Assembly: GCA_023382575.1 (NCBI GenBank)
Contig: JAHDWC010000017.1
Span: forward strand, 1 to 36,195
Source: Anaerolineales bacterium
GTDB lineage: Bacteria > Chloroflexota > Anaerolineae > Anaerolineales > Villigracilaceae
Direction of reading: 5' to 3'
Length of the DNA stretch: 36,195 nucleotides
The notes beneath the pieces are model-generated. The model was not told the DNA's origin. It ran no database searches and worked only from the letters and a program-made list of their open reading frames with translations. Made by a program: the position numbers and the translations under genes. Positions within the stretch are counted from its first letter, which is position 1. Each line of letters opens with the position of its first letter. Positions 29,024 to 36,195 of this stretch are shown piece after piece.

Positions 29024-31405
29024 TTACATTTCAACGATACAAGGCGCTTCGTCTTTGACGATGACACTTTCGCCATTCGCAAACGTGACCGTGGTCTGTT
29101 CCTGTCCGCGTGCGATGGACAATCCTTTATATTTGATCGTGACCGTGAATGGGAAAAGATTTCGTCCTTCCAGTTTGACGCGCGTACTTGAAAGGATCGT
29201 CACACCCAAGGCCTGCATGAACAAACCGACTGGCGCAAACCCGGTCAATGAATTGCGTTCGCCAATACCCGTGCCTTTTTCAGCGTGATAGCGTTGATAG
29301 AACGAACGATTCTGTTTTAGATTTTGAACGATGGCGGTCATCAAGTGTGCGGTCAATCTGGTCGCTTCGGCGCGGAAGCCATACGCGAGCAATCCTTCAG
29401 CAAGCAGTAAATTCCATGGCAAGCTCACGCTCAACGAAACAGACTCCGCTTCCTTGTCTGGCACTGTGGGAAGCGATGGCATCCCAAATGGTCGGTCGAA
29501 GCGATCTGCGGTCATGATGTTGCGTCCGATCATCGCATATGCACGTTGTTTTTCCAAGGCACCCGCCCAAAGCGGCAAACCAAGTGTTATGTCTTCTCCG
29601 GTCATATCCACGATCTTGATATTGACCTTATCATTCTCTTCCAAACCTGCCACGCTGATTCGTCCAACGCGCGAGAACAACATTTGAGTCGTCGCTACCA
29701 AACCGCCCGTGCGCCACTGGAATTGATGACCCGCGATGATCTCCGTCTCACCTTTGGATTTGGTGAAGTATTCGCTGATCTCCACTTCCGGGCGCTTCGC
29801 GGCTGGACTTTTCGTCTGAATCTCCACCAGCAGCCTGACCGGTATCTCAGACTCGAACTTGGGACGCATGCTACCATCACCTTTGCGTTTGGCGATGACC
29901 TTCCCCTCTGTGACTTGTCCCGTTTCGCGGTCACGATACGAATAGAAACTCAAGCGTGGATTCCAACTCGCATCGAGTGACTCTTTGAGTTTTACCGCTT
30001 GAGCCAAGATTAGCGATGTTTCCTCGTCAGGCTTGCCAAGCTTTCCAGCGATCTTGATCAGCGTTTGCGCCTCACGATACAGCATGGACTCCAACGACGG
30101 GCTGTGGACGAAGGATACATCCAATCCCTGCGACCACGGATTCCACACATCGAAAAGCGGATTATCTTCCAAGCCGGTTTGCAAAATATGATCCCACTCG
30201 GGCACGCCGTCGCGGTTGCGATCATGTGCGCCGGAGAACCACGACCAGAAGAATTTCACCAACTTGGGGAAAACATCCGCAAGGAAGTCATTATCTTGTG
30301 TGACTTGATAGTATTTCCACGCCAGGCTGGCAAGGATGGGCATGGCAAGGAACTTTCCACGCTGCCCGCCAATGCCTGGCTTGCCATCGATCTCGCCATC
30401 TTCATCCTGTGTGGATAAAAAGTTATATAAAAGATTTTTCGTCACTTGTGGCGCGGCGTTCAAAATGCCGGCAAGGTAATACGCATCCAACGTGAACTGT
30501 CCGCTCCACGCAGGCGGATAATCCATACCATCGCCTTTGTTGGAATGCCCGTGGTCGGAGTGACGTGCCTGCACGAATGATGGATTGGGTAACTGGTCGC
30601 TGTGCATGAATAAGGCGTGCGCCGCCTTTTGACTGAACGCAAAAGCAGCATCCCATTCCGGGTCACCGGTGCGGATGTCAAGAGTCTGACCCGCATCCAG
30701 CATTTCGATGCGGGCAAGCTCGGCCTGCCACGGACGCGCAGCCGTTTTACGAGCGAGATCAAACGCTTCGGGGATCGTGTCGAGGGCGGCTTCGGCGAAG
30801 GAAATGGTTCGAGTGGCACCCGGACCCAGCTCAAGGTCCAGCATGAGCGAGGCGTGCGGACCAGGACCGTGCTTTGGTCCACCCGTCATGAAAATCACGG
30901 GAGCAATTCCGCTGGTTTGCCCGGCCAAAATATTCACAAGCTGTTGCTGGGTGGGGATGATGGATTGCCCATTGAGCGGCGCGAGTGTAGCGCAAACTTC
31001 AAGGCGGATATTACGCATGGCAGTCGATTTGTTGACGAGGGTGACGCGTCCTGCCACGGCGTGAGAGTCGGGAACCCAGAAATCAGCCGTCGTTTGCAGG
31101 TTCTCAAAGGGAACAAAATCGAGGGTTAGGAAGTTTGGGTAGAAACGTCGCAGAGACGGTTTGGCGGCGAAGGTGTTAGGGTCTGTAACCGTGTTGGCGC
31201 CTTCGGTGAAGCGTAAAAAAATGCGCATCGAACGCGCACGCAACCCATAGGTGGTGGTGATTCCCACAGCAGACCGTTCCGGGTCGCCATTGCCCATTTC
31301 CACTTCCCAGATGTGGTCGTTGGGGTAATCTGGCTTGCACAGACGGGCATCTGCTGCGAGGGTGAGGTGGAGCGGGTCGCCGAGGCGTAGAGACCAGTCG
31401 CGCAT
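29024..31405 (-). CDS. Six-hairpin glycosidase related to GH63/mannosylglycerate-hydrolase domains
   Basis: The protein is 793 residues from ATG 31405. The longer frame to 31489 passes through the promoter, and ATG 31405 sits seven bases after its -10 box. The N-terminal ~260 residues are beta-rich. The central part has the alternating helix pattern of an (alpha/alpha)6 barrel, with DGMDYPPAWSGQFTLDAYYL (about 320-340) and DRNRDGVPEWDHILQTGLED (about 430-450). The latter matches the acidic loop of MGH1/GH63-type hydrolases, which cleave alpha-mannosylglycerate or related glycosides. There is no signal peptide, so it is probably cytosolic. Its place next to the glucosylglycerate operon makes that solute a candidate substrate. 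The specificity is unproven. Confidence 0.72.
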   Translation of the reverse strand: MRDWSLRLGDPLHLTLAADARLCKPDYPNDHIWEVEMGNGDPERSAVGITTTYGLRARSMRIFLRFTEGANTVTDPNTFAAKPSLRRFYPNFLTLDFVPFENLQTTADFWVPDSHAVAGRVTLVNKSTAMRNIRLEVCATLAPLNGQSIIPTQQQLVNILAGQTSGIAPVIFMTGGPKHGPGPHASLMLDLELGPGATRTISFAEAALDTIPEAFDLARKTAARPWQAELARIEMLDAGQTLDIRTGDPEWDAAFAFSQKAAHALFMHSDQLPNPSFVQARHSDHGHSNKGDGMDYPPAWSGQFTLDAYYLAGILNAAPQVTKNLLYNFLSTQDEDGEIDGKPGIGGQRGKFLAMPILASLAWKYYQVTQDNDFLADVFPKLVKFFWSWFSGAHDRNRDGVPEWDHILQTGLEDNPLFDVWNPWSQGLDVSFVHSPSLESMLYREAQTLIKIAGKLGKPDEETSLILAQAVKLKESLDASWNPRLSFYSYRDRETGQVTEGKVIAKRKGDGSMRPKFESEIPVRLLVEIQTKSPAAKRPEVEISEYFTKSKGETEIIAGHQFQWRTGGLVATTQMLFSRVGRISVAGLEENDKVNIKIVDMTGEDITLGLPLWAGALEKQRAYAMIGRNIMTADRFDRPFGMPSLPTVPDKEAESVSLSVSLPWNLLLAEGLLAYGFRAEATRLTAHLMTAIVQNLKQNRSFYQRYHAEKGTGIGERNSLTGFAPVGLFMQALGVTILSSTRVKLEGRNLFPFTVTIKYKGLSIARGQEQTTVTFANGESVIVKDEAPCIVEM

Positions 31406-31412
31406 GGCGCTT

Positions 31413-31441
31413 ATTGTACGAGCAGATGGGCGGTTGGTCAA
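31413..31441 (-). promoter_or_regulatory. Promoter of the GH63-like gene (leaderless start)
   Basis: TTGACC (-35, 31441 down to 31436) and TACAAT (-10, 31418 down to 31413) are 17 bases apart. ATG 31405 starts seven bases after the -10, so the transcript should begin at the start codon. Confidence 0.8.
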
Positions 31442-31446
31442 ACGGG

Positions 31447-31452
31447 TATAAT
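31447..31452 (+). promoter_or_regulatory. Possible -10 box for the MaoC gene
   Basis: A perfect TATAAT lies 56 bases before ATG 31509, back to back with the leftward promoter. No good -35 is found at the expected distance, so this is tentative. Confidence 0.35.
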
Positions 31453-31508
31453 TTAGTTTCAATTCTTTATACAGTTGAGTTGAAACCATTCAAACGAGGA
31501 GAGAACTC

Positions 31509-31958
31509 ATGGCTGGACTTTACTTCGAAGAATTTTCGGTCGGGCAAACCGTCAAAACCGCCGCACGTACGGTCAGCGAAGATGCCATCTTCAATTTTGC
31601 CGGGCTGACAGGCGACTATAACCAGATCCACACTGACGCTGAATTTGCAAAGACCACACCTTTCGGCCAACGCATCGCGCATGGACTGTTGGGCTTGTCC
31701 ATCGCCACCGGCTTGATCATGCGGACGGGTCTGCTCGAAGGCACAGTACTGGCCTTCCGCGAAATTCAAGAGTGGAAGTTCGTCAAACCGACCTTCATCG
31801 GCGACACCATCCACGCAGTATTGACCGTCACCGAAACGAAAGCCCTGCCGCGCATTGGCGGCGGCGCGTTGATCGCCAGCGTCGAAGTCCGCAACCAGAG
31901 TGATGAAGTGCTGCAAAAAGGCACATTAAATCTATTGATGTTGAGCAAGCCAAAGTAG
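31509..31958 (+). CDS. MaoC-family (R)-specific enoyl-CoA hydratase
   Basis: A 149-residue hot-dog fold protein. The catalytic Asp/His pair lies in LTGDYNQIHTDAEFA (Asp36, Asn38, His41), followed by RIAHGLLGLSIATGLI, typical of MaoC-like hydratases. These hydrate enoyl-CoA (or enoyl-ACP) thioesters. GAGGAGAG lies five bases before the ATG. A short GC-rich hairpin follows. There is no neighbouring fatty-acid or PHA gene, so the pathway is not set by context. Confidence 0.9.
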   Translation: MAGLYFEEFSVGQTVKTAARTVSEDAIFNFAGLTGDYNQIHTDAEFAKTTPFGQRIAHGLLGLSIATGLIMRTGLLEGTVLAFREIQEWKFVKPTFIGDTIHAVLTVTETKALPRIGGGALIASVEVRNQSDEVLQKGTLNLLMLSKPK

Positions 31959-31981
31959 GGGTGGACAGCTACTCCCCCTAC
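31955..31981 (+). repeat. Small hairpin between maoC and the PBP gene
   Basis: GTAGGGG and CCCCTAC form a 7-bp stem with a 13-base loop, starting inside the maoC stop region. No U-tract follows, so read-through into the PBP gene is likely. Confidence 0.4.
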
Positions 31982-31998
31982 CCTAAAGGTTATACAAA

Positions 31999-34900
31999 AT
32001 GAACAATGAAGACAAAGACAGATTGCGCCGGTTGATGCGTTCCGAAGAGGAGACTCGCATGGGGATGGACCCCGCCTCTCCTTCCGACGAGACGATCCCG
32101 CCTAAAAAAACGGGGAACACTACGCCGATTCTGAATCTACCCGACCTCGACGAAAACAACATGCCGCTGCCCCATCGCGTGGACGAGGTCGATCTGGACG
32201 GCACACGCGTGACAAATGCCGCATATCGTCAGGCGAATCAACAACCGCCGAGTCAAATGGGGAGTCAGCAAAACCAACAGCGACCTGCTTATCGTCTTCC
32301 GCAGAATCAGGTTCAGGGTCAGTCGCGAAGCGCTCATGCCAATCAACAGAATGCCAGGAAAAGTTCCACGAATCCATTTACAGCCTTCTTCTCAAAATTG
32401 AGTGGCAATAAAGGCTGTCTCATGCGCGGACTCATCTTCTCGATCTTTGGCGTGGTCATCCTGGGTTTGTGCGTCGGCTCGATCCTCGTTTATCAATATT
32501 ATTCCATCGCCAGCACATTGCCTGATGTGAGTGACTTGAAGAATCGCACATCGCAATTCCAGACCACCCGCATCCTCGACCGCAACGGACAACCGCTCTT
32601 TGAATTGCTCGATCCCACTGCCGGACGGCGCACCTATATCCCGCTTGAGGATATTTCGCCGAATCTCGTCGCTGCGACGATTGCGACTGAAGACAAGGAT
32701 TTTTACAACAACCCCGGCTTTGACCCCATCGCCATTATCCGCGCTTTGTGGCAGAACTACATCACGGATGGTCAGGGCGGCGGCGCATCGACCATCACAC
32801 AGCAATTGGCACGTGCCTTGTTGCTCTCTCCCGAAGAACGCGCTCAGCGGACGTACACCCGCAAAACGCGCGAGATCATCCTTGCGGCGGAAATCACCCG
32901 TCGCTACACCAAGGATGAGATCCTCGAATTGTATTTGAACGAAATCTATTACGGCAATCTTGCTTACGGCATCGAAGCCGCCGCAGAAACTTACTTCAAC
33001 AAAACCGCCAAAGACCTGACGTTGGGCGAAGCGGCGTTTCTGGCAGGCTTGCCGCAATCTCCAGCAATCTATGACATTTACACCAATCCCGAAGTGACGT
33101 TGACTCGTCAACAGCAGGTGTTGGTGTTGATGTTCGAACTCAGTCAGGCAGAGAACTGCATCGAAGTCAGCAACAGCGAAGAAAAAATTTGTGTCGATCC
33201 CATCGCCGCAACTGATGCGGCTAATGCCATCAAAGCCTACACTTTCACGCCGCCGACGTTTGGCGCAAAATATCCGCATTGGGTGAATTACGTCCGCGCG
33301 GAATTGGAAAAGCTGTACGACGCACAGACCATTTATCGCTCTGGTTTCGTCGTCTACACCACCATCGACCCGGTCTTGCAGGATCGCGCTCAGCAACTCG
33401 TCACAGAGCAGGTCGCTGCCATGATCGACAGCAACGCCAAAAATGGCGCGTTGATTTCCATCCGCCCATCGACGGGAGAAATCCTTGCGATGATCGGCTC
33501 GCCCGATTTTAGTAATGCGGCGATTGCCGGTCAGATCAATATGGCCATCAGCCCCACACGCCAACCAGGATCATCCATCAAGCCCATCACGTATGTCGCC
33601 GCCTTCGAAAAAGGCTGGACGCCCTCTACCTGGATATGGGATGTGCCTACCCAATTCCCCGATGGCGCTAATCCGCCATATGAGCCGCGCAACTATGACG
33701 GTAAATTCCACGGTGGCATGACGTTACGAACCGCGCTCGCCAACTCATTCAACATTCCCGCCGTCAAAGCATTGGAATTCGTGGGGATTTACGACAACCC
33801 AGATACGCCTGAAAAAGAAGGCATGATCGGCATGGCGGAGCGCCTCGGCATTACCTCGTTGACTCGCAACGACTATGGGCTGTCTCTCACTTTGGGCGGT
33901 GGTGACGTCAGCCTGATCGACATGACCACAGCCTATTCCGTCTTTGCCAACAAAGGCAAAAAAGTGACGCCAGTCGCCATCCTCAAAATCACCACCTTCG
34001 ACGGTGAAGTGGTCTACGAATACCAGCCGCCCGAAGCCGAGCAAGTCATCCGCGAAGAACATGCCTACCTCATCTCATCCATTCTCTCGGATAACGAAGC
34101 GCGCGCCTGGATGTTCGGACGCAACTCTTCGCTGAATTTATCCTTCCAGGTCGCAGCCAAGACCGGAACCACCAACGACATCCGCGATAACTGGACACTT
34201 GGCTACACTCCCGATTTAGTCACTGGCGTGTGGGTTGGCAATGCCGACTACACACCCATGACCGGCACATCCGGTTTGAGCGGCGCTGCGCCCATCTGGT
34301 CGCAATACATGGAGTTCGCAGTTCCCTATCTCACCAACGGCTCACCGACACCCTTCATACGTCCTGCTGGAATCATGGACAAGGTCGTCTGTCGTCTTTC
34401 CGGCACCGAGCCGTCCAATTTTTGCAGATCGCAATACACCGAAGTCTTCGCCTCCGACCAGCCCCCCCTGCCACCCGGACAAGACCTCGCACGCCGCATC
34501 TCCATTGACCTGTGGACGGGATACCAAGACTCTGAAGCCTGCGACGGGCCATCAAGCGATGAAGTCGTATTGAATGTCACAGACACCTGGGCACGCAAAT
34601 GGCTTGAATCTGGCGATGGACAACGTTGGCTCGAAGACAACGACCTGCCAACAAGCCTTTACTTCGCACCAGAGCGTGAATGTCGCGAAGGGGATCCACA
34701 GCCGCATGTCAGCATCAGCCTCAACGATGGGCAAGTCATCACAGCACCCACATTGGAAATCAAAGGCACGGCTAATGCTGATGATGATTTTGACAAATGG
34801 GTCTTGGAATTTGGCGTAGGCGACAACCCCAGCTCGTGGACGGTCTTGAACGAAAGCGACAACGCCGTGGAAAACGACACGCTTCAAACCTGGAATTTGA

Positions 34901-35145
34901 GCGGAGTGCCCAACGGAATCGTAACCCTGCGCCTGACCTTATTCGGCAAAAAAGCCGAAGTGGATAAAACTGTCCGCCTCAATATCAGTTTGCCGACTCC
35001 CACTCCGCCGCCTGCCACACCGACGTTTACTCCATCGCCCACGCAGTTCCCGCCGACGGAGACGCCTACTACCCAGATCATCATCCCATCGGATACCCCA
35101 ACGCTGACGTTGGAGCCGACAGCAACTGGAACACCAACGCCTTAA
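31999..35145 (+). CDS. Bifunctional class A penicillin-binding protein with Ig-like and Thr/Pro-rich tail
   Basis: A 1048-residue protein. It has an unusually long cytosolic N-terminus (1-138, Gln/Asn/Pro-rich) and a membrane helix (about 143-168). The GT51 transglycosylase domain has catalytic Glu231 in ATEDKDF, with GGGASTITQQLAR and LYLNEIYYG following. The transpeptidase domain (about 450-860) has Ser525 in SSIK, SFN at 583-585 and KTGT at 721-724. An Ig-like domain of about 95 residues (890-985) and a Thr/Pro-rich tail (about 986-1048) follow. It polymerises and cross-links peptidoglycan outside the membrane. AAAGG lies eight bases before the ATG. The added domain and tail suggest wall or matrix binding. 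Confidence 0.93.
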   Translation: MNNEDKDRLRRLMRSEEETRMGMDPASPSDETIPPKKTGNTTPILNLPDLDENNMPLPHRVDEVDLDGTRVTNAAYRQANQQPPSQMGSQQNQQRPAYRLPQNQVQGQSRSAHANQQNARKSSTNPFTAFFSKLSGNKGCLMRGLIFSIFGVVILGLCVGSILVYQYYSIASTLPDVSDLKNRTSQFQTTRILDRNGQPLFELLDPTAGRRTYIPLEDISPNLVAATIATEDKDFYNNPGFDPIAIIRALWQNYITDGQGGGASTITQQLARALLLSPEERAQRTYTRKTREIILAAEITRRYTKDEILELYLNEIYYGNLAYGIEAAAETYFNKTAKDLTLGEAAFLAGLPQSPAIYDIYTNPEVTLTRQQQVLVLMFELSQAENCIEVSNSEEKICVDPIAATDAANAIKAYTFTPPTFGAKYPHWVNYVRAELEKLYDAQTIYRSGFVVYTTIDPVLQDRAQQLVTEQVAAMIDSNAKNGALISIRPSTGEILAMIGSPDFSNAAIAGQINMAISPTRQPGSSIKPITYVAAFEKGWTPSTWIWDVPTQFPDGANPPYEPRNYDGKFHGGMTLRTALANSFNIPAVKALEFVGIYDNPDTPEKEGMIGMAERLGITSLTRNDYGLSLTLGGGDVSLIDMTTAYSVFANKGKKVTPVAILKITTFDGEVVYEYQPPEAEQVIREEHAYLISSILSDNEARAWMFGRNSSLNLSFQVAAKTGTTNDIRDNWTLGYTPDLVTGVWVGNADYTPMTGTSGLSGAAPIWSQYMEFAVPYLTNGSPTPFIRPAGIMDKVVCRLSGTEPSNFCRSQYTEVFASDQPPLPPGQDLARRISIDLWTGYQDSEACDGPSSDEVVLNVTDTWARKWLESGDGQRWLEDNDLPTSLYFAPERECREGDPQPHVSISLNDGQVITAPTLEIKGTANADDDFDKWVLEFGVGDNPSSWTVLNESDNAVENDTLQTWNLSGVPNGIVTLRLTLFGKKAEVDKTVRLNISLPTPTPPPATPTFTPSPTQFPPTETPTTQIIIPSDTPTLTLEPTATGTPTP

Positions 35146-35148
35146 ACC

Positions 35149-35859
35149 ATGAAAGCATATAACTGTCCCAATTGCGGCGCGGCTCTTCCCGCTCATGCCA
35201 TCAAAATGGAGATCACCTCCTGCGAATTTTGCGGGACGAGCTTCCGCCTCTCGAAGACCGCCACTCCCGAACCCGACATGGGCGATCTATTGCTTGGCAC
35301 AGATTTCAGTCAAAAGATCATGCCGGGTTGGGAGGTGTTGAACGAAGACAAACTCACCTTTCACAACAATCCGCTTGAGCTGCGTGGAACCTTTCCACCC
35401 AAACAGGATGGCGCCTACTACATGCTGCGAAGTTCCGGGCTGTTGGATGATTTTGATGTCAGTGTTTCCATCCGATTGACCAGCGGCTCGAAGGAACATA
35501 TCCGCGCTGGGATTTATCCGCGCCTGATGGATGAAGGCGGATATGGATTTTTGATCTCTGTTCAGGGATCTTACACAGTCGGCTATTTCGAGAAGGATGC
35601 GAATGGGGCACTGGCTTGGAAGCGCCTCCTCCCGTGGACATATCACACTGCGCTACGTGAGGGGTTCAACGAGACCAATCGTCTGCGTGTGATCTGCAAA
35701 GGCGACTCATTCCGCATGTACCTTAATGGGGTGTTGGCAGGTTCCTTCAAAGATTCTCTGTTCTCTGCAGGGAGGCTCTACCTGACGGTTGACCCGGGCG
35801 AGAAGTCAAATGGCAGCTTTGCGTTCTCCAATCTTCAGGTGAGAGAAGTTTCCCGGTGA
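35149..35859 (+). CDS. Zinc-ribbon plus concanavalin-like beta-sandwich protein
   Basis: The protein has 236 residues. It opens with a zinc ribbon (CPNCGAALP, Cys6/Cys9, and CEFCGTSF, Cys25/Cys28). After a linker (32-48) a roughly 185-residue beta-sandwich follows, with SGLLDDFDVSVSIRLTSGS, RAGIYPRLMDEGGYGF and FRMYLNGVLAG. That pattern resembles LamG/DUF1080-type lectin folds. There is no signal peptide, so the ribbon probably keeps it cytosolic; this is odd for a lectin fold. The ATG is three bases after the PBP stop, so it is co-transcribed with it. The function is unknown. Confidence 0.7.
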   Translation: MKAYNCPNCGAALPAHAIKMEITSCEFCGTSFRLSKTATPEPDMGDLLLGTDFSQKIMPGWEVLNEDKLTFHNNPLELRGTFPPKQDGAYYMLRSSGLLDDFDVSVSIRLTSGSKEHIRAGIYPRLMDEGGYGFLISVQGSYTVGYFEKDANGALAWKRLLPWTYHTALREGFNETNRLRVICKGDSFRMYLNGVLAGSFKDSLFSAGRLYLTVDPGEKSNGSFAFSNLQVREVSR

Positions 35860-35932
35860 CAGAATCAGCCCAAAAGTCTAAAAAGAGGCGTGAATCGACC
35901 TTAAAGTCAGGGCTTCTTCACTAATTAACACC

Positions 35933-35961
35933 TTGACTCAAGTCCTCTGAATCCATATAAT
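35933..35961 (+). promoter_or_regulatory. Near-consensus promoter upstream of rpoC
   Basis: TTGACT (35933-35938) and TATAAT (35956-35961) are exactly 17 bases apart. Transcription should start near 35968, leaving a leader of about 150 bases before rpoC. Confidence 0.85.
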
Positions 35962-35999
35962 TATAGTGTTGGATGTAAAAAACGAGCCATAAACACCAG

Positions 36000-36030
36000 C
36001 AAGCGCTTGAGAACCTCCTCAAAGCGCTTG
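36000..36030 (+). terminator. Hairpin in the rpoC leader (possible attenuator)
   Basis: CAAGCGCTT-GAG pairs with CTC-a-AAGCGCTTG (a 9-bp and 3-bp stem with one bulged A and a 6-base loop), followed by CATTTGTTTG. It begins about 32 bases after the predicted start site, so it sits inside the rpoC transcript. Confidence 0.6.
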
Positions 36031-36119
36031 CATTTGTTTGTCTCTGACATGTTTGGTCTATACGCCATGCGGAGAAAGCTCGAATCGTATTCTATATTTT
36101 ATCTATAGGAGAGGATCCA

Positions 36120-36195
36120 GTGGAAACCAAGGGATTAACTGCGCTCCGTATCAGCCTTGCCTCCCCCCAAACGATCATGTCCTGGTCGTACGGTG
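36120..36195 (+). CDS. rpoC: RNA polymerase beta' subunit, first 25 codons (runs off the right edge)
   Basis: GTG at 36120, preceded by AGGAGAGG, opens METKGLTALRISLASPQTIM followed by SWSYG. This matches the conserved start of bacterial beta' (the 'ALRIxLASP' and 'WSYGEV' blocks that precede the zinc-binding region). Beta' is the catalytic subunit of RNA polymerase. Only the start is visible. It is not preceded by rpoB, unlike the usual rpoBC order; it has its own promoter and a hairpin-bearing leader. Confidence 0.9.
   Translation, partial: METKGLTALRISLASPQTIMSWSYG

Noticed and set aside
32392-33564. Long minus-strand frame of 390 codons antisense to the PBP gene
   Set aside because: It lies wholly opposite a PBP with all catalytic motifs, has no Shine-Dalgarno, and its composition (Arg/His/Asp-rich with no domain pattern) is that of a shadow frame.
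1-36195. Mobile element, prophage or horizontally acquired island
   Set aside because: No transposase, integrase, tRNA-flanking direct repeat or clear composition break was seen.

Overview
The window looks like a chromosomal segment of an uncultured or poorly annotated member of the Chloroflexota, most likely class Anaerolineae. This is inferred from gene content and protein style, not from a marker search. The protein style is moderate GC, many Thr/Pro-rich extracytoplasmic tails, a zinc-ribbon protein with many 'PDWL' motifs, a MutL-family ATPase without a mutase, and PBP, DUF389 and LPxTG-type surface proteins suggesting a single-membrane envelope. There are no phage, insertion-sequence, CRISPR or integration signals. 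Coding density is high and most convergent gene ends carry clear hairpin terminators.

Layout. Bases 1-307 (-) hold the start of a PH-domain membrane protein. Bases 447-3317 (+) encode a DUF389 membrane protein with an SH3b tail and a phosphohexomutase. Bases 3382-11562 (-) are a tightly coupled operon-like run of uncharacterised genes: a small cytosolic protein, three multi-pass or anchored membrane proteins, a zinc-ribbon/WL-motif protein that appears split by a frameshift, a MutL-type ASKHA protein, a companion protein and an LPNTG-tailed surface protein. Bases 11685-12932 (-) are glgC. Bases 12984-16984 hold a 34-codon membrane microprotein, tRNA-Leu(CAA), a divergent YchF-like GTPase, an M3 oligoendopeptidase with a histone-like lysine tail, and ssb with an overlapping upstream mini-ORF. 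Bases 17134-19186 hold a small conserved-looking protein, panC and an alpha/beta hydrolase.

Bases 19225-22700 (-) form a probable cation-homeostasis module: a CaCA Na+/Ca2+ antiporter, a CPA2 cation/proton antiporter, a PII-like protein and two tandem DUF970 (cyclic-di-AMP receptor) proteins. Bases 22817-28890 (-) form a probable glucosylglycerate or mannosylglucosylglycerate solute operon: a GH13_18 phosphorylase, two GT4 glycosyltransferases and a Usp-Usp-GpgS fusion. A six-hairpin glycosidase (29024-31405, -) lies just upstream. The two operons start with the same bipartite sequence element (22731-22772 and 28931-28970), which suggests one osmotic or salt-stress regulon covering ion export and compatible-solute metabolism.

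Bases 31509-35859 (+) encode a MaoC-family hydratase, a bifunctional penicillin-binding protein with an Ig-like and Thr/Pro-rich tail, and a zinc-ribbon/lectin-fold protein. The window ends in the first 25 codons of rpoC. rpoC has its own near-consensus promoter and a hairpin in its leader, and rpoB is not upstream of it.

The best candidates for something undescribed are the WL-motif/MutL operon at 3382-11562 and the shared regulatory element linking the antiporter and glucosylglycerate operons.
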